In this document: positions 11,990-25,689 of the stretch, piece after piece
Position numbering within the stretch: the stretch's first letter is position 1
Layout of the letters: every line of letters starts with the position of its first letter
Source: Rusavskia elegans
Lineage: Eukaryota > Ascomycota > Lecanoromycetes > Teloschistales > Teloschistaceae
DNA length: 64,000 bases
NCBI GenBank assembly: GCA_011316305.1
Contig: SAUG01000044.1
Coordinates: 248,001 to 312,000 of the forward strand
Direction: 5' to 3'
Translations under genes and position numbers: made by a program
Notes under the pieces: model-generated
The model's database searches: none
The model's input: the letters and a program-made list of their open reading frames with translations, nothing else
What the model was told of the DNA's origin: nothing

Positions 11990-14900
11990 ACTAATAGAAT
12001 CTTTCTATACTACGCCGATAATATTATTCTAAAATGTCAGTTTCTACTACCGTTAAACCCCGAATAGTAAACGATCTGGATCTAAAGAGATCTAGATAAC
12101 TAATATTCAGTTTAAATTCCTACTAGTCTTTATACCGAGTTACTTTTTAAACGTTCTATATTTATCCTTTATTAATAGCTTAGTTAAACTATCGGCGACT
12201 ATTTCTATATTCGGTAAAAATTTAACGACGATAAAATTACGTTCGTATAGATCGCGGATATTATAGTAGTTAACGTCGATATATTTAGATTGGTTATAAA
12301 TATATTTATTATCTACTAGCGCGAATACTATTTAGTTATTATCTCTAATTTAAATAGGTAAAGTTAACTTATATATTTTATCTTCGGTAATACTAATATA
12401 CTTAAAGTTATCGCTAATAAATTCGGTAAATCTAAAATCCGCTAGTAATTATAAAATCTAGAAGTTTTCCTTCGTATAAATCGATAATATTATATATTCG
12501 GCTTCAGTTATTAAAGTTATAACTAACTTCTATCTACGGTTTATCTATAATATTAGTCCGTCGACGAATATATAGACGTTGGTAAAAATAGATTTTCTAT
12601 CGATTAAATCTATTATATAATCGGAATTGGAGAAATTAGTAATTATTTAATTTCTACTAACGCTAAATACTAGACTTTTACTAATAGTTAATCGAAAGTA
12701 CTTTAGGAAATTCTTTAAAGCTTATCGGTAATACTTCGCGAGATTACTAAAATATTAACTAAAGCGTCCGAAAGCGAATATAATATCTAATCGAATAAAA
12801 ATATATATATATATTAGATTTCCGATCCCTTTTTAATACTATTCGAGATTAATATATTTATCGTCCTATTTTACGAGATAGAAACTATTATAGCTATTAA
12901 TAGAAAGTTTAGTTAGCTTATATTTATTATATCCTATTTTTATACGTTCTAGAACTATTATAAAATAGAAAGTTTGGTTTATTCTAATCGTCTTTTTAGA
13001 TCTATCCTTTATAATCTTTACGCTAAAGATCTTTTCTATTTTTTCTAGATATTTAATTTTAAAAATTTCTTTAAAAGACGATTTAAACTAGTTAATTTAA
13101 ATTACTAAATAAGTAGTAAAGTAAATATTATCGATATAGACTAGTAGAAAGATTTCTTTTTTATTATAAATAAGGAAGTAAAGGTCGGCGGCGTATTATC
13201 TATATTCTATTTTTAGTAGAACTTTAATAAATTGTTTATACCAGTTCTATATAGTTTATTTTAATCTATATAGGCTATAGAGTTTTTATAGTACCTTTTT
13301 TAAAAGATAGTCGACTCCGTCTGGCGCTTTTATAAAGATTTTTTTTTAAAATAGATTTAGTAAAGGCGCTATTAATATTTATTTAATAGTATTCTATATC
13401 TTTTATAATAACGAGAATAGAAAATAGGTATAAGGAATTAAATTTAACTGTTAGCCCGAACGTTTATTCGAAATCGATACTTTAGACCTATAAAAAGCTT
13501 CGTATAACCAGCTTGGTTTTAAATTTATTAAAGGAGCTATCTAAATTTAGTTTAACTCTAAATATCTATTTATTAGTAACGATATTAACTCTTTTCGGAA
13601 GGAAAACGAGCTTTTATATATCGTTTAATATAAGCGCGATAATTTCTATAGTAATTATCTTTTTCTATTTTTTACCCTAGATAGGATTATTAATAGCTTA
13701 CTTATATATTAGCGGCGTCGGAATAGTATTCGGCTAATTCTATCTATCGGAACAAACTATTATCTATATAATTTCCTCGTTATTTCCGTCCTCTATATCT
13801 ATTACTGCTGTAAACGTTAGAACGAACGCTATATTAGCTTTAGAAATCTTATCTCGATAAAAGTTTTTATTATTATTATCGGTATCGGATTTTTTATCCT
13901 ATTTCGGTATCGCTATATATATAAATTTATATAATAAAAATATAATCGGGATAGTAGATTCTAGAATTAGATATTGGATTTAAAGAGCTCTAAACTAAAT
14001 ATTAATATCTTTAAATTAAATAGACGGCTAGGTTTCGGCATAAATATCGACTAGTATAGTAGTTATACTAACGAATACAGTAATAGGTACCTTTAAAAAT
14101 CGCCTATAAGATTTCCTTTTAGAAAGTTTATTATATATCTGGACGTCGAGATTGAATTCGATATTTCCTTCTTTCGTATCTTCGGTAAATTTAAAGATAT
14201 AAGTTTTAATTACCGACTTTATATTAGGAATCTAAAAGCGGTACTAAAAGTTAGTTTTAGTATTATAGCTAAAAAAAACGTATATACTACTTCGATCTAT
14301 AAATATATTCTTACTACTATCGATAAATAATACATCTAACGATATAAAGGAATAGTATTTATAACTTTAGACTTTAAGATAATTAATCGAAGGTTTAATC
14401 CTATCGAATACTTCGTATAGTAAGACTAGCTATCTATTAATTTTAGGACTATTTCCGATTCGATTTCTAATATACGCGTCCGATTCTGCTATTTTAAACT
14501 AGAATTCTATTAATAGATTAGTTTTATTTAGTATAGCTCGAATATTATTTTCTATAGTACGAATATACCGTTTCGTATTACTATTTTAATTAGAATAATA
14601 CGGCTCGATAGTTTAGTATAAAACGTCGGTAGAGGTATACTATTTTTTAATCCACTTTAAAAATTCTAGAATATTATTTAAGCGGATAGTTTTAAGTTTC
14701 GCGTCGATTTTAAATTTAATAACTTTTTTCTAGTAGATTAGAACTATATAGTAGTCGTTTCTGGTTTTTATTAATAGAATCTAATTAAAGCGTAAATAGT
14801 TATTAATAATTAGGAGGAAGTATTTATAGCCTTTTTATAATAGTAAAAAAGGGCTGTAGATATCGATAGAAACTAGGTATAGGATTCCAGACTTATAATC

Positions 14901-16900
14901 GCTAATATAATATTTTCTATTATCTATTATTTTTTTTAACGTAGACGTTATAGATTCTACCGAAAATTTAAACTATTAGAATTAGCTTTACTAGATTAGT
15001 AACCTTATTTACTCTTATTATTACCGCGAGACTAAGATAGTTAAAGCGCTTATACTATAGATTATACTTATACTTTTCGAATATCTGTTTTTTAAAGGCG
15101 CTAGTAGAAAGATTAGTCTAAATATTAATCTTGATAGAAGCTTTAAAAGCAGATAAATCTAGGTAGATTAGTAAATATAGAAATTCGATAATAGAAAAAG
15201 TAGATTTTTCGAAACCTTCTATAATTACTAAAATTATATAGATTCCTCTATATTTTTTAACTTTAATAAATTACTTATTTTATTTATCGTTTATCTAAAG
15301 ATAATCTTTATTAAAATAATCGATAAAGCCTTTTTAATATAGCTTTTTTTTTAGATAGAAGATTAACTCTAAATAATAGAATATAAAGAATATCGATAAG
15401 TAATACTTCGTTACTATTTAGTATTTATAGTATAGAAGTTCCATATTAATCTATATATAATCTTTTTTTTCTAATTTTAATAATTTGCCGTTTGATAGGA
15501 ATTATAGACAGTCTAAATAGTTAGAATTAGTTAGTTATACAAAATAAAACGTCGAAATCTATAATCTAGAATATAATAAAAAGCGATAGCTTACCGGCGA
15601 GCTTTTTATTTAGAGTAGCTATTTTATAATCTATCTTTTTATCTTTATTATCTTCGGAGGAAAAAGATTCTAAAGATTTTTTATTAAATAAACTTCCGGT
15701 ATTATAAATCCAGTAACCTGTCTTTTTAGAAAATTTATCCTTTTTTTTATATTTACCTTTGCTTTTCGTAGCTTTTTTTTTTAGCTTCGATTTAGATTTA
15801 GCTTTAAACTATTGTTTGAATTTCTATCTTTCGAGATAGTTATATAGCCTATAGCCCGGAACGTTATATAGAAAATATCTTTTTTCGTCCGCTAATAAAT
15901 CCATTTTATATAATTTAAATTTACTTTTACGGAGGTTTAGTTTTAAGCTCTATATAGATAGTCGGCCGGATCTATTCTTTATCTAATTAATAGATTTATC
16001 GGCCTATAAAGACGCTTTCTTTTTTTAGAGAACCTTTATAGCGCGGTCGAGATGGATATTTTCTTATATATCGATAGTATTAACGATAGTCTAAAATTCT
16101 TCCGGGAGCGAATATAGAAGAATTTAGAATCGGTATTTTCTTATAGTTATCGACTTTATTATAGAATTGTATTCGAGGAGCTTTTACGCTATCGAGGTAA
16201 TCTTATCTATAGTACTATTAATTAATTTATCGGGACGCTTTTTAAAGTTAATATATTAGCTATATAATATCAGATTCGTAATTTAGAGATAATCTTTATA
16301 TTTCGTCTTTAAAGTCTACTATATCGCTTTAGCGGTAGGTAATTCTCCGATAAGCTTACGGTTATCTGTATTAATATACTATAGGAGAATAAAGCGAGTT
16401 TCTATATTACTCCTTCGTTCTATAAAGCCGCCTAGTAATCCTGAAAAAAACTTATCCGAGAATACTAATATTAATAACTCCGTTAATACTAGAGTTAAGG
16501 TAGTATACTACTAGATAATATACTATAGGTCTTTCGATTCTATATAGATCTATATAGTACGAAATTAGTCGTTTTTATTTCCGCGAGTAAAAAAAATAAT
16601 AGGCTACTATCTAGAATTAGTAAAGTTATCGGCTATAGCGAATATAGAAATAAATTTATTAAAAATTAAAAAATTAGATAATAGTAAATTAAATAAAAAG
16701 ATTATAAAATTCGTCCGCGAAAAAGTTTTATATTTTATTAACTCGAGTAACCAGATTTCTATAGAACTTTAAATAACTAAATTTCTATTCCTACTTTTAT
16801 ATAGGTATTCTAATATTACTAGTTTATTCGTCCCGAATTTATATCTAGCTGCCGGGTAATTTAATTAGTATAGTAGTACTACTAGTCCAGATCTTTCGAT
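11990..16900 (-). pseudogene. Degenerate copia Gag-Pol
   Basis: Minus-strand remnant. The RNase H region at about 12180-12600 contains KYIDVNYYNIRDLYE, close to the KHIDIRYHFIR-type block of copia elements with His turned to Tyr. The RT catalytic box near 13127-13141 reads YIDN (expected YVDD) in the context FLLVYIDNI. Integrase lies upstream at about 14500-15400. A Gag zinc finger of the fungal copia type is near 15830-15890, with Cys/His positions replaced by Tyr. Many in-frame stops. Confidence 0.8.
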
Positions 16901-17574
16901 CCTATTTACTATTTTCTAAATATACTATTCCGTATATTAGTAGCTGCTTTTTTTAGTTTTCGCTAGATAATAGCTTTTTTAGCCGGATCGTATCGAATTT
17001 TTTTCGATATATAGATTTTACTTTCGATTTAAATATACTATTCCAGGTATTAGATACTATTTTCCTTTAGGCTAGATTCTCTTTTCGGTATACTAATTAG
17101 CGTTAGATTATATTAAAATTCCTTTCGATTTAGGAATTCTATACCCGATTTAAATATACTATTCTGCGTAATAGATACCGTTTTCTATTTAGGCCGGGTT
17201 TTTTTCTATAGTTTACTAAATAGTATTAGATTATATCGAAATTATTTTTAATTTAAAGATTCTATTGGCGATTTAAATATACTATTCCGCGTAGTAGATA
17301 CCGTTTTCTATTTAAATTAGGTCTTCTCTACGGTTTACTAAATAGTAATAGTATAGCCGGACTATCCCGGTTCTATTCTTAATTTAAATATACTATTCGG
17401 AATATCTAGTTTCTTAATATTAGATTTCGATACCGTTTTTCTATTCGAATAGTATATATCGGCTCTCTCGCGGGCTATAGTAGTCTAAGGCCTTATATCG
17501 GTCTAGGCGGCCTAGAATTTACTATATATATCGATTATATTAAAAAGTACCGTTACTAACTCGGGTTTATAATC

Positions 17575-17812
17575 TATTAAAGTAAATATATATTATAATA
17601 TAGTAGAGTATACTACCGATATAACTCGATCTATTTAACTGATTAAAAAATAGATAAAAACTCTATATGGAGTCTTTACTTTCTAAATTAAACTAGCGCG
17701 CGAAAGTTTCGATATAAATTATATAATTTGTACTATCTTAACGCGAGCTTTAGCGCGAATCTCAGTGCGAGCTTTAGCGCGAGCTTTATCTGAATTGCCG
17801 TATATTTTAATA
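17575..17812 (-). repeat. LTR of the copia element (right, 5' LTR)
   Basis: 238 bp partner of 11684-11921, followed directly by the GATAG target duplicate. Confidence 0.88.
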
Positions 17813-17817
17813 GATAG

Positions 17818-19228
17818 TAGTATTTCTTCTAGATTTTTACTTTCTATATTTTATCTCTTTTTTTAGAAAAAATATTAATTTCTTTAATTTAATTATAGTT
17901 TATATTTAATATAATATCTAGTTTTTATATAAATGATTTTTATACGTAAGGAGATATACTATTTATAGTTCTATCCTTTTTCTAACCATATTTTACTATA
18001 CCGATATTCTAGAAATTAATTTTTTCTATTCGTCTCCTAGTATAATATACTAACGGAAGCTTTTGATTATAATAAAATCAAAAATTTTAATAAATCTATT
18101 TTTTATTTTAATTTCGATTTCCGTAACCCTATTACTTTATTATAGACGTTTCTAAATATATTCTTTAGTCTAGTTATATAGTTCTTTTATAATCTTATTT
18201 TCTTTCTTTCTGTTTATAAAAACTATTATTTTATAACCTCTAATTTTAATTTTAAGCGCTGCTATAAAAGGTTTCTCTGTTTTATATAGTTTAAATTCCA
18301 ATACTAGCTTTTTTTTTCGCTTTTTTTAGTTCTATAAAGTACTATTTTACTCTTTCTTTATCCGATAAGTAAATAAAGTAATTATTACTATAGTAAGCTA
18401 TCTAACTTCTATTTATATATTTTCTAGTCTTTTTTTTTAGATAATTTCTTTATTATTTTAAATTAATATTCGATTACTTCTACTACTTATTTAGTTAGAT
18501 AATTTTTTCTAATGTATTCTATCTTTCTATATAAGTTTCAAGCTTTAATTCGCGATTTTTTATTTTTAATAGTATCGAATTCTATTAGATCTTCTTTAGA
18601 TTATCTTTTAACGGATTCTATTTTACTAAATATTTATTTATCTATATAGATTTTATATTATCTAGTATTAATTCTAGCCGCTAGCTTAATAGGAGCCGCT
18701 TGCGAGTCTAGTTTTTCGATTACTACTATACCTTCTTTTATCTTTATATAAAGTCTTTTATAGAAGTCGACTTTTAGAATTAAATCTTTCTGGTTGATTT
18801 TATAAATTAATATTCGAAATTAAATAGTATAGATAGCTACCGAATTCTACTATTATAGAACTATTAGTTTTCTTTCTATTATTCTATTTTTATTATTATT
18901 TTCGAAAGCTTCTTTTATAGCTATAGTTAGATTACCGAAGGTATTAAAGATCTATAATATTTTATTTTCATTTTAACTTTCCGGATTATTAAAATAGTCT
19001 TCTGTAAAGAACTATATTTAATTAAAGGTTGATTTTTCTAGATATATTATTATAAATAGAGTTTTAATTATTTTATTATAAAATTAGTTTATATTTAATA
19101 CGCAATAGATATTTATCTAGATAAATTAAAGTTTTAAAAATCTTCTTTCTTTTATTGATATTTAGTATTATTATTTTAATAGTATCGCTTTAATCTATAG
19201 AATAGAACAACGAGATTAATATAGAAAA
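17818..19228 (-). mobile_element. Element B1, internal region, proximal part and leader
   Basis: Resumes the B internal sequence directly after the copia target duplicate and runs through the B leader (about 19046-19228) to the 5' LTR. It should hold the Gag remnant on the minus strand, as in B3, but RIP has broken it too heavily to translate usefully. Confidence 0.7.
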
Positions 19229-19636
19229 TATAACGTCTCTATATATTAGAATATCTTACGTTCGAGCCTAGCTATAGATATAGGCGTAGTTCGAGCTACT
19301 AAATAGTAAAAAGTTCTAGTATAGATTATCGTAACTAATTATATAAAGCTATACTTATATAGTAATAATATTATAAAACGTCTATATTATAGCGATAATT
19401 AAAAGAGTTATAAAAATATATTTAGTAATTATATTAATAACTAACGAGAAAAGTTATTTATTAGAAGTATAAAACGATAAATGTAATAAAAATAGCCGAT
19501 AGTATCGATAGATAGCCGTCTGCTAAAAGCCTTTATTATAAAGATCGACTATAGCGACTATAGTCGGCTATATATAATTAGTTTCGTTTAGCAAACTAAT
19601 TTCCCAGAGTATTTTTATAGAATCGTAGACGTAATT
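19229..19636 (-). repeat. 5' LTR of element B1
   Basis: 408 bp, from TATAACGTCTC at the left to GACGTAATT at the right. It matches the LTRs of B0, B2 and B3. The flanking 5 bp could not be matched to a partner because the other end of B1 is chimaeric. Confidence 0.75.
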
Positions 19637-21584
19637 GATCGTATACTATATTATATATAATTATATAATATTTTATATAATTTAAATATTATAGTATCTA
19701 TTCGGCTATAATCTAATACTCTACGGTGAAATTAATTATAAATTCTAAAAACTTTAATATTATAAAAACGATATCCGATCGATTTATAACGATAGCGAAA
19801 GTAACTAAATCTATATATTACTAGTAGGCGTAGATTTACTAAAGCGTTATTTATCTAGTTTTTTTAATTAATATTTCTATATTCGATAGAAGCGAACTAG
19901 AATATCTAGCCGTAAATTTAATACTAAATTTAGAGATAAACTTATTAATATAACTATTTTAATAAAAGTAAAATCTACGATTAAATCTATTACGAAATAC
20001 TCTGATTTCTAGAAATTATTCGATTTTTTCTAGATAATATATTTCGTAGGCCTCGAAGAATCTTGTTTAGAATTCGTCTATTTTATATATATTATATTAC
20101 TCGTGAATAATAGCAATATTATCGATAAAAAGAAATAGTTTAATATATTCGATAATAAATAGATATTCCGTTTCTACTATTTAAGTAAATTCAAGATTAT
20201 TTATTATATATAAAAGATAATTAAACTAAAATATAAAGGATTATTTAAATCTATATAATATACGTAGTAGTAAAAACAATATTTTTGGTCCTTCCTATTT
20301 TTATAGGATCTAACGTATATTATTTTATCTATATCGCTGTTAGCGAAGGTATTTACGGTATTATACTAACGAGTTTCCAGGCCGAATACTATAATAATCG
20401 CTATAAAAGCTCGAAAAATACGTATTACCAACGTGGCTATATATATATTCTATTCGGTTTATTATATATCGCTTCTAGCGTAGAGTTACGCTTTAAATTT
20501 AAAAAAGAATCTTTAATTATCCAGTGTAGATTTAAATACCTATATATAAGGAATAGAAGCTTTGTTTATTTTCTCTATATATTTATATAGAATCTCGCGC
20601 TAGGTCTGTTTTCTTTAAAACTATTTAATTTCTAATTTTATAGTATTTATAAATTCTACGTAATAGATATATTTAAGTATTTTATTCTAATTCTTTAGAT
20701 TGAAAGGAAGCTGGTCGCGATAGATTTTCGTTAATAACGAGCTTAGAATCTATATAGGCTAGGATATTAGAATCTCCTTTTTATAGTACGTACGAGCAGG
20801 TATAAACGCTATAAATATAATATAAAATAATTAAATTACTCTATTAACTATTTTAGGTAATTTTTCTATATATAATTTTGCTTTAGATTTTCGCTAGTAA
20901 CTTTCTATATTAGATAAAATAAAATCTTTATTATATTTCGGGCGACGAAATTTACGAGTTTTTTTTAGTAAAAGTTCTTTTAGTTTTTCTAGTTTTTCTG
21001 AAATATATATATTATTAATTATATAATTTCTTTCTTTATTTTCTAGAGTTTTATCGTTATAATAAAAGTCTTCCCGGATATTATCTATAGGAGGAGGAGT
21101 GCTTTTATTCCCTAAAGTTAAAAGACTTAGTAATAGAAGATAGAACTTTTATATTTCTTTTTCTTTTTCTTTTTCTGATTATTTTGGAGTTATTAGAGTA
21201 AAAGAAATTATAAAAGTAACTATAATATAGTTATCTTTATCGCTATCCGATAAAAGGTTTTCAATTATATAAAAGGATTCTATATAAAGGATTTTATATA
21301 TAGAATATAGAAATAGCTCTTTTTCAAATTATATAATATTGATTTTGTTAAGCTTATAGAATAAAACCTTATTAAAGGTAATATTACGAGTTCGGATAAT
21401 CTTATATTAATCAAATATTTAGATATTATAATTTTTCGTTTTTTAATAGCCTACGAGGAATCCTAGATAAATTCGATATACTATCTTTTTACGAAAATTC
21501 AATTTATTAAATAGATATACCTTATATTTAATGGTTTTTAAATAATTAAAATTTAGTCGATAAGTAATTACTATGTAGAAAGGA
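19637..21584 (-). pseudogene. Second Ty1/copia element (D): RT and integrase C-terminus remnants
   Basis: Minus-strand copia Pol without its 3' end, which abuts B1. The RT box near 20101-20140 reads FLFIDNIAII (FxVDDI expected). Downstream codons fit the RYLGEI...FLGIRV stretch of copia RT, and an ALYGLR-like block lies further upstream. The integrase C-terminal region near 21400-21470 reads YLVGYQKT-like followed by IIRTRNITFN, typical of fungal copia elements. Element B2 splits it at GTTTT, and it continues at 24958. A 101-codon plus-strand frame at 20285-20590 is a chance antisense opening. Confidence 0.7.
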
Positions 21585-21589
21585 GTTTT

Positions 21590-24500
21590 TTTAACGTCAC
21601 TATATATCAGAAGGCGTTACGCTCGAGCCTAGCTATAGCTGTAGGCGTAGTTCGAACTATTAAATAGTAAGAGAGTTCTAGTATAGGTTATCGTAACTAA
21701 TCCTATATAGTAATAGAGGTACGGTTACGATATTATAAAGCGTCTTTGATATAAAGGTAATTAAAAAGAAAATAGTAGAGACGTATTTAATAATTATATT
21801 AATAACTAATAAAAAAAACTATTAAATAGAAATGAGAAACGATATATATAATAAAAATAGCCGATAGTACCGACAGATAGCCGTCCGCTAAAAGCTTCTA
21901 TTAAAAAAGTCGGCTATAACGGATATAAGCGGCTATAGATAATGAGTTTTATTTAACTAGCTAATTTTCTAGAGTACCTCTATAGAGTTATAGATATAAT
22001 ACGGCTCCTTCTATATCGTTTCCTGCCTAGTATTTCTATATACGGGATATTTAAATCTAACCAGTCTTTTCTTTTATTTTTTATCCTTTAATATATTTAT
22101 TATATATTCTCGAAAAAATGATTATTTAAAGTCCTTTCGTCGGATTTAGTTAAAAGATATTATTATATCTTTTTTTTATAGTCTCTATATTCGTAATCCT
22201 TTAAAGGAATATAAAATAGAAATAGATAGTAATATTTATAGCGAGTATACTCGGGTTTAAAAGTTCTATAATTTTTTAATTTCCGATATAATCTATATTT
22301 TCTTTTTTTATTTTCTTCTTTATTTCCATTTACTATTATCTATAGGAAAACCTCTTAAAAATAAAAGAAATGAATTTCGTTCTAATATCGAAAGTATTTT
22401 TAAAAAATATACTAAAGTATATCGTCGTATCGAATATTTCCTAGATTTTAAAAAGGAAATTTGTAATTAGCGTCTTATTTAGAAATCGGATTTCCGCCGA
22501 TTTTTTAGAAAATAAGAATATTTTATTATTTATTATCGCGCTTTAGATAAATATAAAAATAATTTTATCGTTTAGGAATAATACGTAATATCTCGTTTTT
22601 ATAAATTTAATAATCTAGTAGTATTTTACTCCTCTATTAGTTTTATATCAGCCGCGTAAAAGACGTCTATTAAAGCTATTTCTAGTTTCGATTCGGTTAA
22701 TTTCGATTAGTTTTTAAAGGAAATATAATTTTTATCGGCCTTTAATAACGATCGGCGTATAAAAGAATATCTAGTTAAAGATTCCTTTATATTTTATATC
22801 TTTAATATTTCAGAATTATATATTAATATTATAAATTACGTTCGAGTTTTCTGATATTTCCGTTAACTTTAATTTTTTAGCTACGATTTTATCCTATAAT
22901 AATAATAATAGGAACTATTAATTCTATAGTTATATATTTAGTATAAAGTCTAGTATTCCTTCTTTTGGCTTTTTTTTTAGTTTAGACGTAGAATTATATT
23001 AAGCCTTTTCTATTTTTTTAATAAAACTTTTATAGATTTTTTTAATATTTTCTATCTATAATTTTTAGATTATTTTTTAAGTTTTATTATATTTTAAAGC
23101 TAGTTATAAGAACAGATAGTAGTATTTTTTTTAGATTTTCGTTTTCTATACTTCGCTTTTTTTTTTATAAAAGGATATCTAATTTTTTAATTAATTTATA
23201 AATTAAATTTAATATAATATCTATTTTTCTATATGGAAGTTTTTTTATATATAGAAAGATATATTATTTATAGTTCTATTCTTTTTCTAACTATATTTTC
23301 TTATACCGATATTTTAGAAAATAATCTTTTCTATTTATTTTCTAGTACTATATATTATCTAGGACTTTCGATTATTATAAAATTCGAAATTCCGATAAAT
23401 CTATTTTTTATTTTAATTTCGACTTTCGTAATTCTATTATTCTATTATAGGTACCTTTAAATATAACCTTTAATTTAGTTATATAATCTTTTTATAATTT
23501 TATTTTATACTTTTTTATTTATAAAATTTATCGTTTTATAATCTCTAATTTTAACTTTAAACGTTACTATAAATGGCTTTTCGGTTTTATATAGTTTAAA
23601 TTTTAATATTAACCTTTTTTTTATTTTTTTTAGTTCTATAGAATTTTATCCTAATCTTTCTTTATTCGATAGATAAATAAAGTAATAGTTATTTTAGCAG
23701 ATTATCTAACTTTTAGTTATATATTCTCTAGCTTTTCTTTTAAATAATTCTTCTATTATTTTAAACTAGTATTCGATTACTTCTATTGTTTTTTTAGTTA
23801 GATAATTCCTTTTTAAATATCTTGTTTTTCTATATAAATAACAAGCTTTAATCTATAATCTTTTATTTTTAGTAGTATTAAATTCTATTAGATTTCTTTT
23901 AGATTATTTTTTAGCGAATTCTATTTAATTAAATACCTATTTATCTAAATAAACTTAATATTATCTAGTATTTATTCTGGTTACTAGTTTAATAAATAAT
24001 ATTAATAAATTTAGTTTTTTATTTACTACTATAAATTTTTTAATTTTTATATAAAGTCTTTTATAAAAGTAGATTTTTAAAGTTAAATCTTTCTAATCTA
24101 TTTTATAAACTAATATTCTAAACTAAATAGTATAAATAGCTACTAATTTCTACTTTTTTAGAACTATTAGTTTTTTTTATTACTTTATCTTTATTATTAT
24201 TTCCGAAGGCTTTTTTTATAGCTATAATTAGTTTACCGAAGGTATAGAAAATCTATAATATTTTATCTTCCTTTTAATTCTCCGGGTTATTAAAGTAGTC
24301 TTCTATATAGAGCTATATCTAATTAAAGGCTTTTTATTCTAGATATAAAATTATAAATAGAACTTTAATTATTTTATTAGAAAACTAGTTTATATATAAT
24401 ATAAAGTAGATATTTATCTAAATAAACTAAAGTTTTAAAAATTCCATATTTCTTTTATAGATATTAGAAATTATCGTTTTAATAATATCGCTTCGATTTA

Positions 24501-24952
24501 TAAGACGGGATAACGAAACTAATAGAATAAATTATTAAAAAATAATATCCCTTTATATTAAAAGGCGTTATATTCGAGCCTAGCTATAACTATAGGCGTA
24601 GTCCGAGCTATTAAATAATAAGAAAACCCTAGTATAAATTATTATAAATAATTCTATATAGCCGTAGAGATACGGTTATAATATTATAAAGAGTTTTTAT
24701 TAAAAAGGTAATTAAAAAAAGAATAGTAGAAATATATTTAATAATTATATTAACGACTAATAAAAGAATCTATCTAATAGGAATAAAAAATAATATATAT
24801 AATAAAAATAGCTAATAGTACCGATAGGTAGCCGTCCGCTAAAAGATTTTATTAAAAGAGTCGGCTACGGCGGCTATAGCCGACTATAGATAATTGGTTT
24901 CGTTTAGCTGGCTAATCTTCCAGAGTATTTCTATAGAATCGTAGACGTAATA
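21590..24952 (-). mobile_element. Complete gag-only LTR element, copy B2
   Basis: A 3363 bp element flanked by GTTTT (21585-21589 and 24953-24957), inserted into the integrase region of copia D. Its LTRs are about 410 bp (21590-22002 and 24543-24952), and the internal part of about 2.5 kb is far too short for a Pol gene. By analogy with B3 it encodes only a Ty3-type Gag, on the minus strand, now destroyed by RIP. Open frames such as 23233-23460 (plus) are AT-rich antisense openings without merit. Confidence 0.78.
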
Positions 24953-24957
24953 GTTTT

Positions 24958-25680
24958 CTATTTATATTTATCTATTAGGATACGTTTTATTGAAACGTCT
25001 GCCGTTTATATATACTAAAACTAAAGATCGATAGATAAATTCATTTCTATTTTTATAGTTCTGGCTTTTATTATTAGAGTACCGCCTTTATATATCGATT
25101 TAGACTCGAATTACGGAATATAAAAAAGAAGATATTTTTATCTAAATTTTTTTTCTTGATAATTAATAAAGTTATCGAAGTTATTAATTTAAATTAACGC
25201 CAGATTATTTTAGTTTAGACCAAAAGTTAGAACTAATAGACCTATATTATAAAAAGTAAAATAAATTACTATAAAGTATAGAATTATATCAATCTATTAA
25301 ATATCGCGAAGTCAATTTAATTAGCTAGACTAATAAAACTAATTCTAGTTAATATACATAAAATATTACTAAAATAAATTATAGAAATATAAAAAGATTA
25401 TATATTCAAACTAATAGACTATCGCGAATGAAAAGCGGACCTCGAATATAATAGAAATAGTAATACTGATATTATATTCTTTATTTACAATACTATAGCG
25501 ATAGATTTTACAATCTATTTTCAATATTATAAAACTATTTATTTATAGAATTTACTCCGAAATTTTTGTAATAGAATCTTTTAATTAGATTTGGCCCGTA
25601 AGCTGGAAGTTGAATATTTATATAAAAAGTTAAAAATAGAGTAATAGAATAAATAGAAAATAGAAATATATTTTAATAAA
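24958..25680 (-). pseudogene. Copia element D, integrase core remnant
   Basis: Continuation of the D element beyond B2. The minus strand at about 24960-25110 reads GGTLIIKARTIKIEMNL followed by a segment fitting DLWPQTYQAAGVLMNRTP after allowing RIP changes, the standard copia integrase block. It is ended by the family C insertion at 25690. Confidence 0.65.
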
Positions 25681-25689
25681 TACGAATAT

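Larger units (their letters stand above)
11684..17812 (-). mobile_element. Complete Ty1/copia retrotransposon inserted in B1, RIP-inactivated
   Basis: A 6129 bp element with 238 bp LTRs (11684-11921 and 17575-17812) and a perfect 5 bp target duplication GATAG (11679-11683 and 17813-17817). Coding remnants read on the minus strand with Gag at the right and RNase H at the left, the Ty1/copia order. The interrupted host element can be rejoined exactly by comparison with B2. Stops throughout. Confidence 0.9.

Noticed and set aside
20285..20590. 101-codon plus-strand open frame
   Set aside because: Starts at TTG, has a biased Ile/Tyr/Lys-rich composition and lies antisense to recognisable copia RT sequence. 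It is a chance opening in RIP DNA.
23233..23460. 75-codon plus-strand open frame with hydrophobic segments
   Set aside because: Inside element B2 on the strand opposite to Gag. The hydrophobic look comes from AT-rich codons, and other B copies do not keep the frame.
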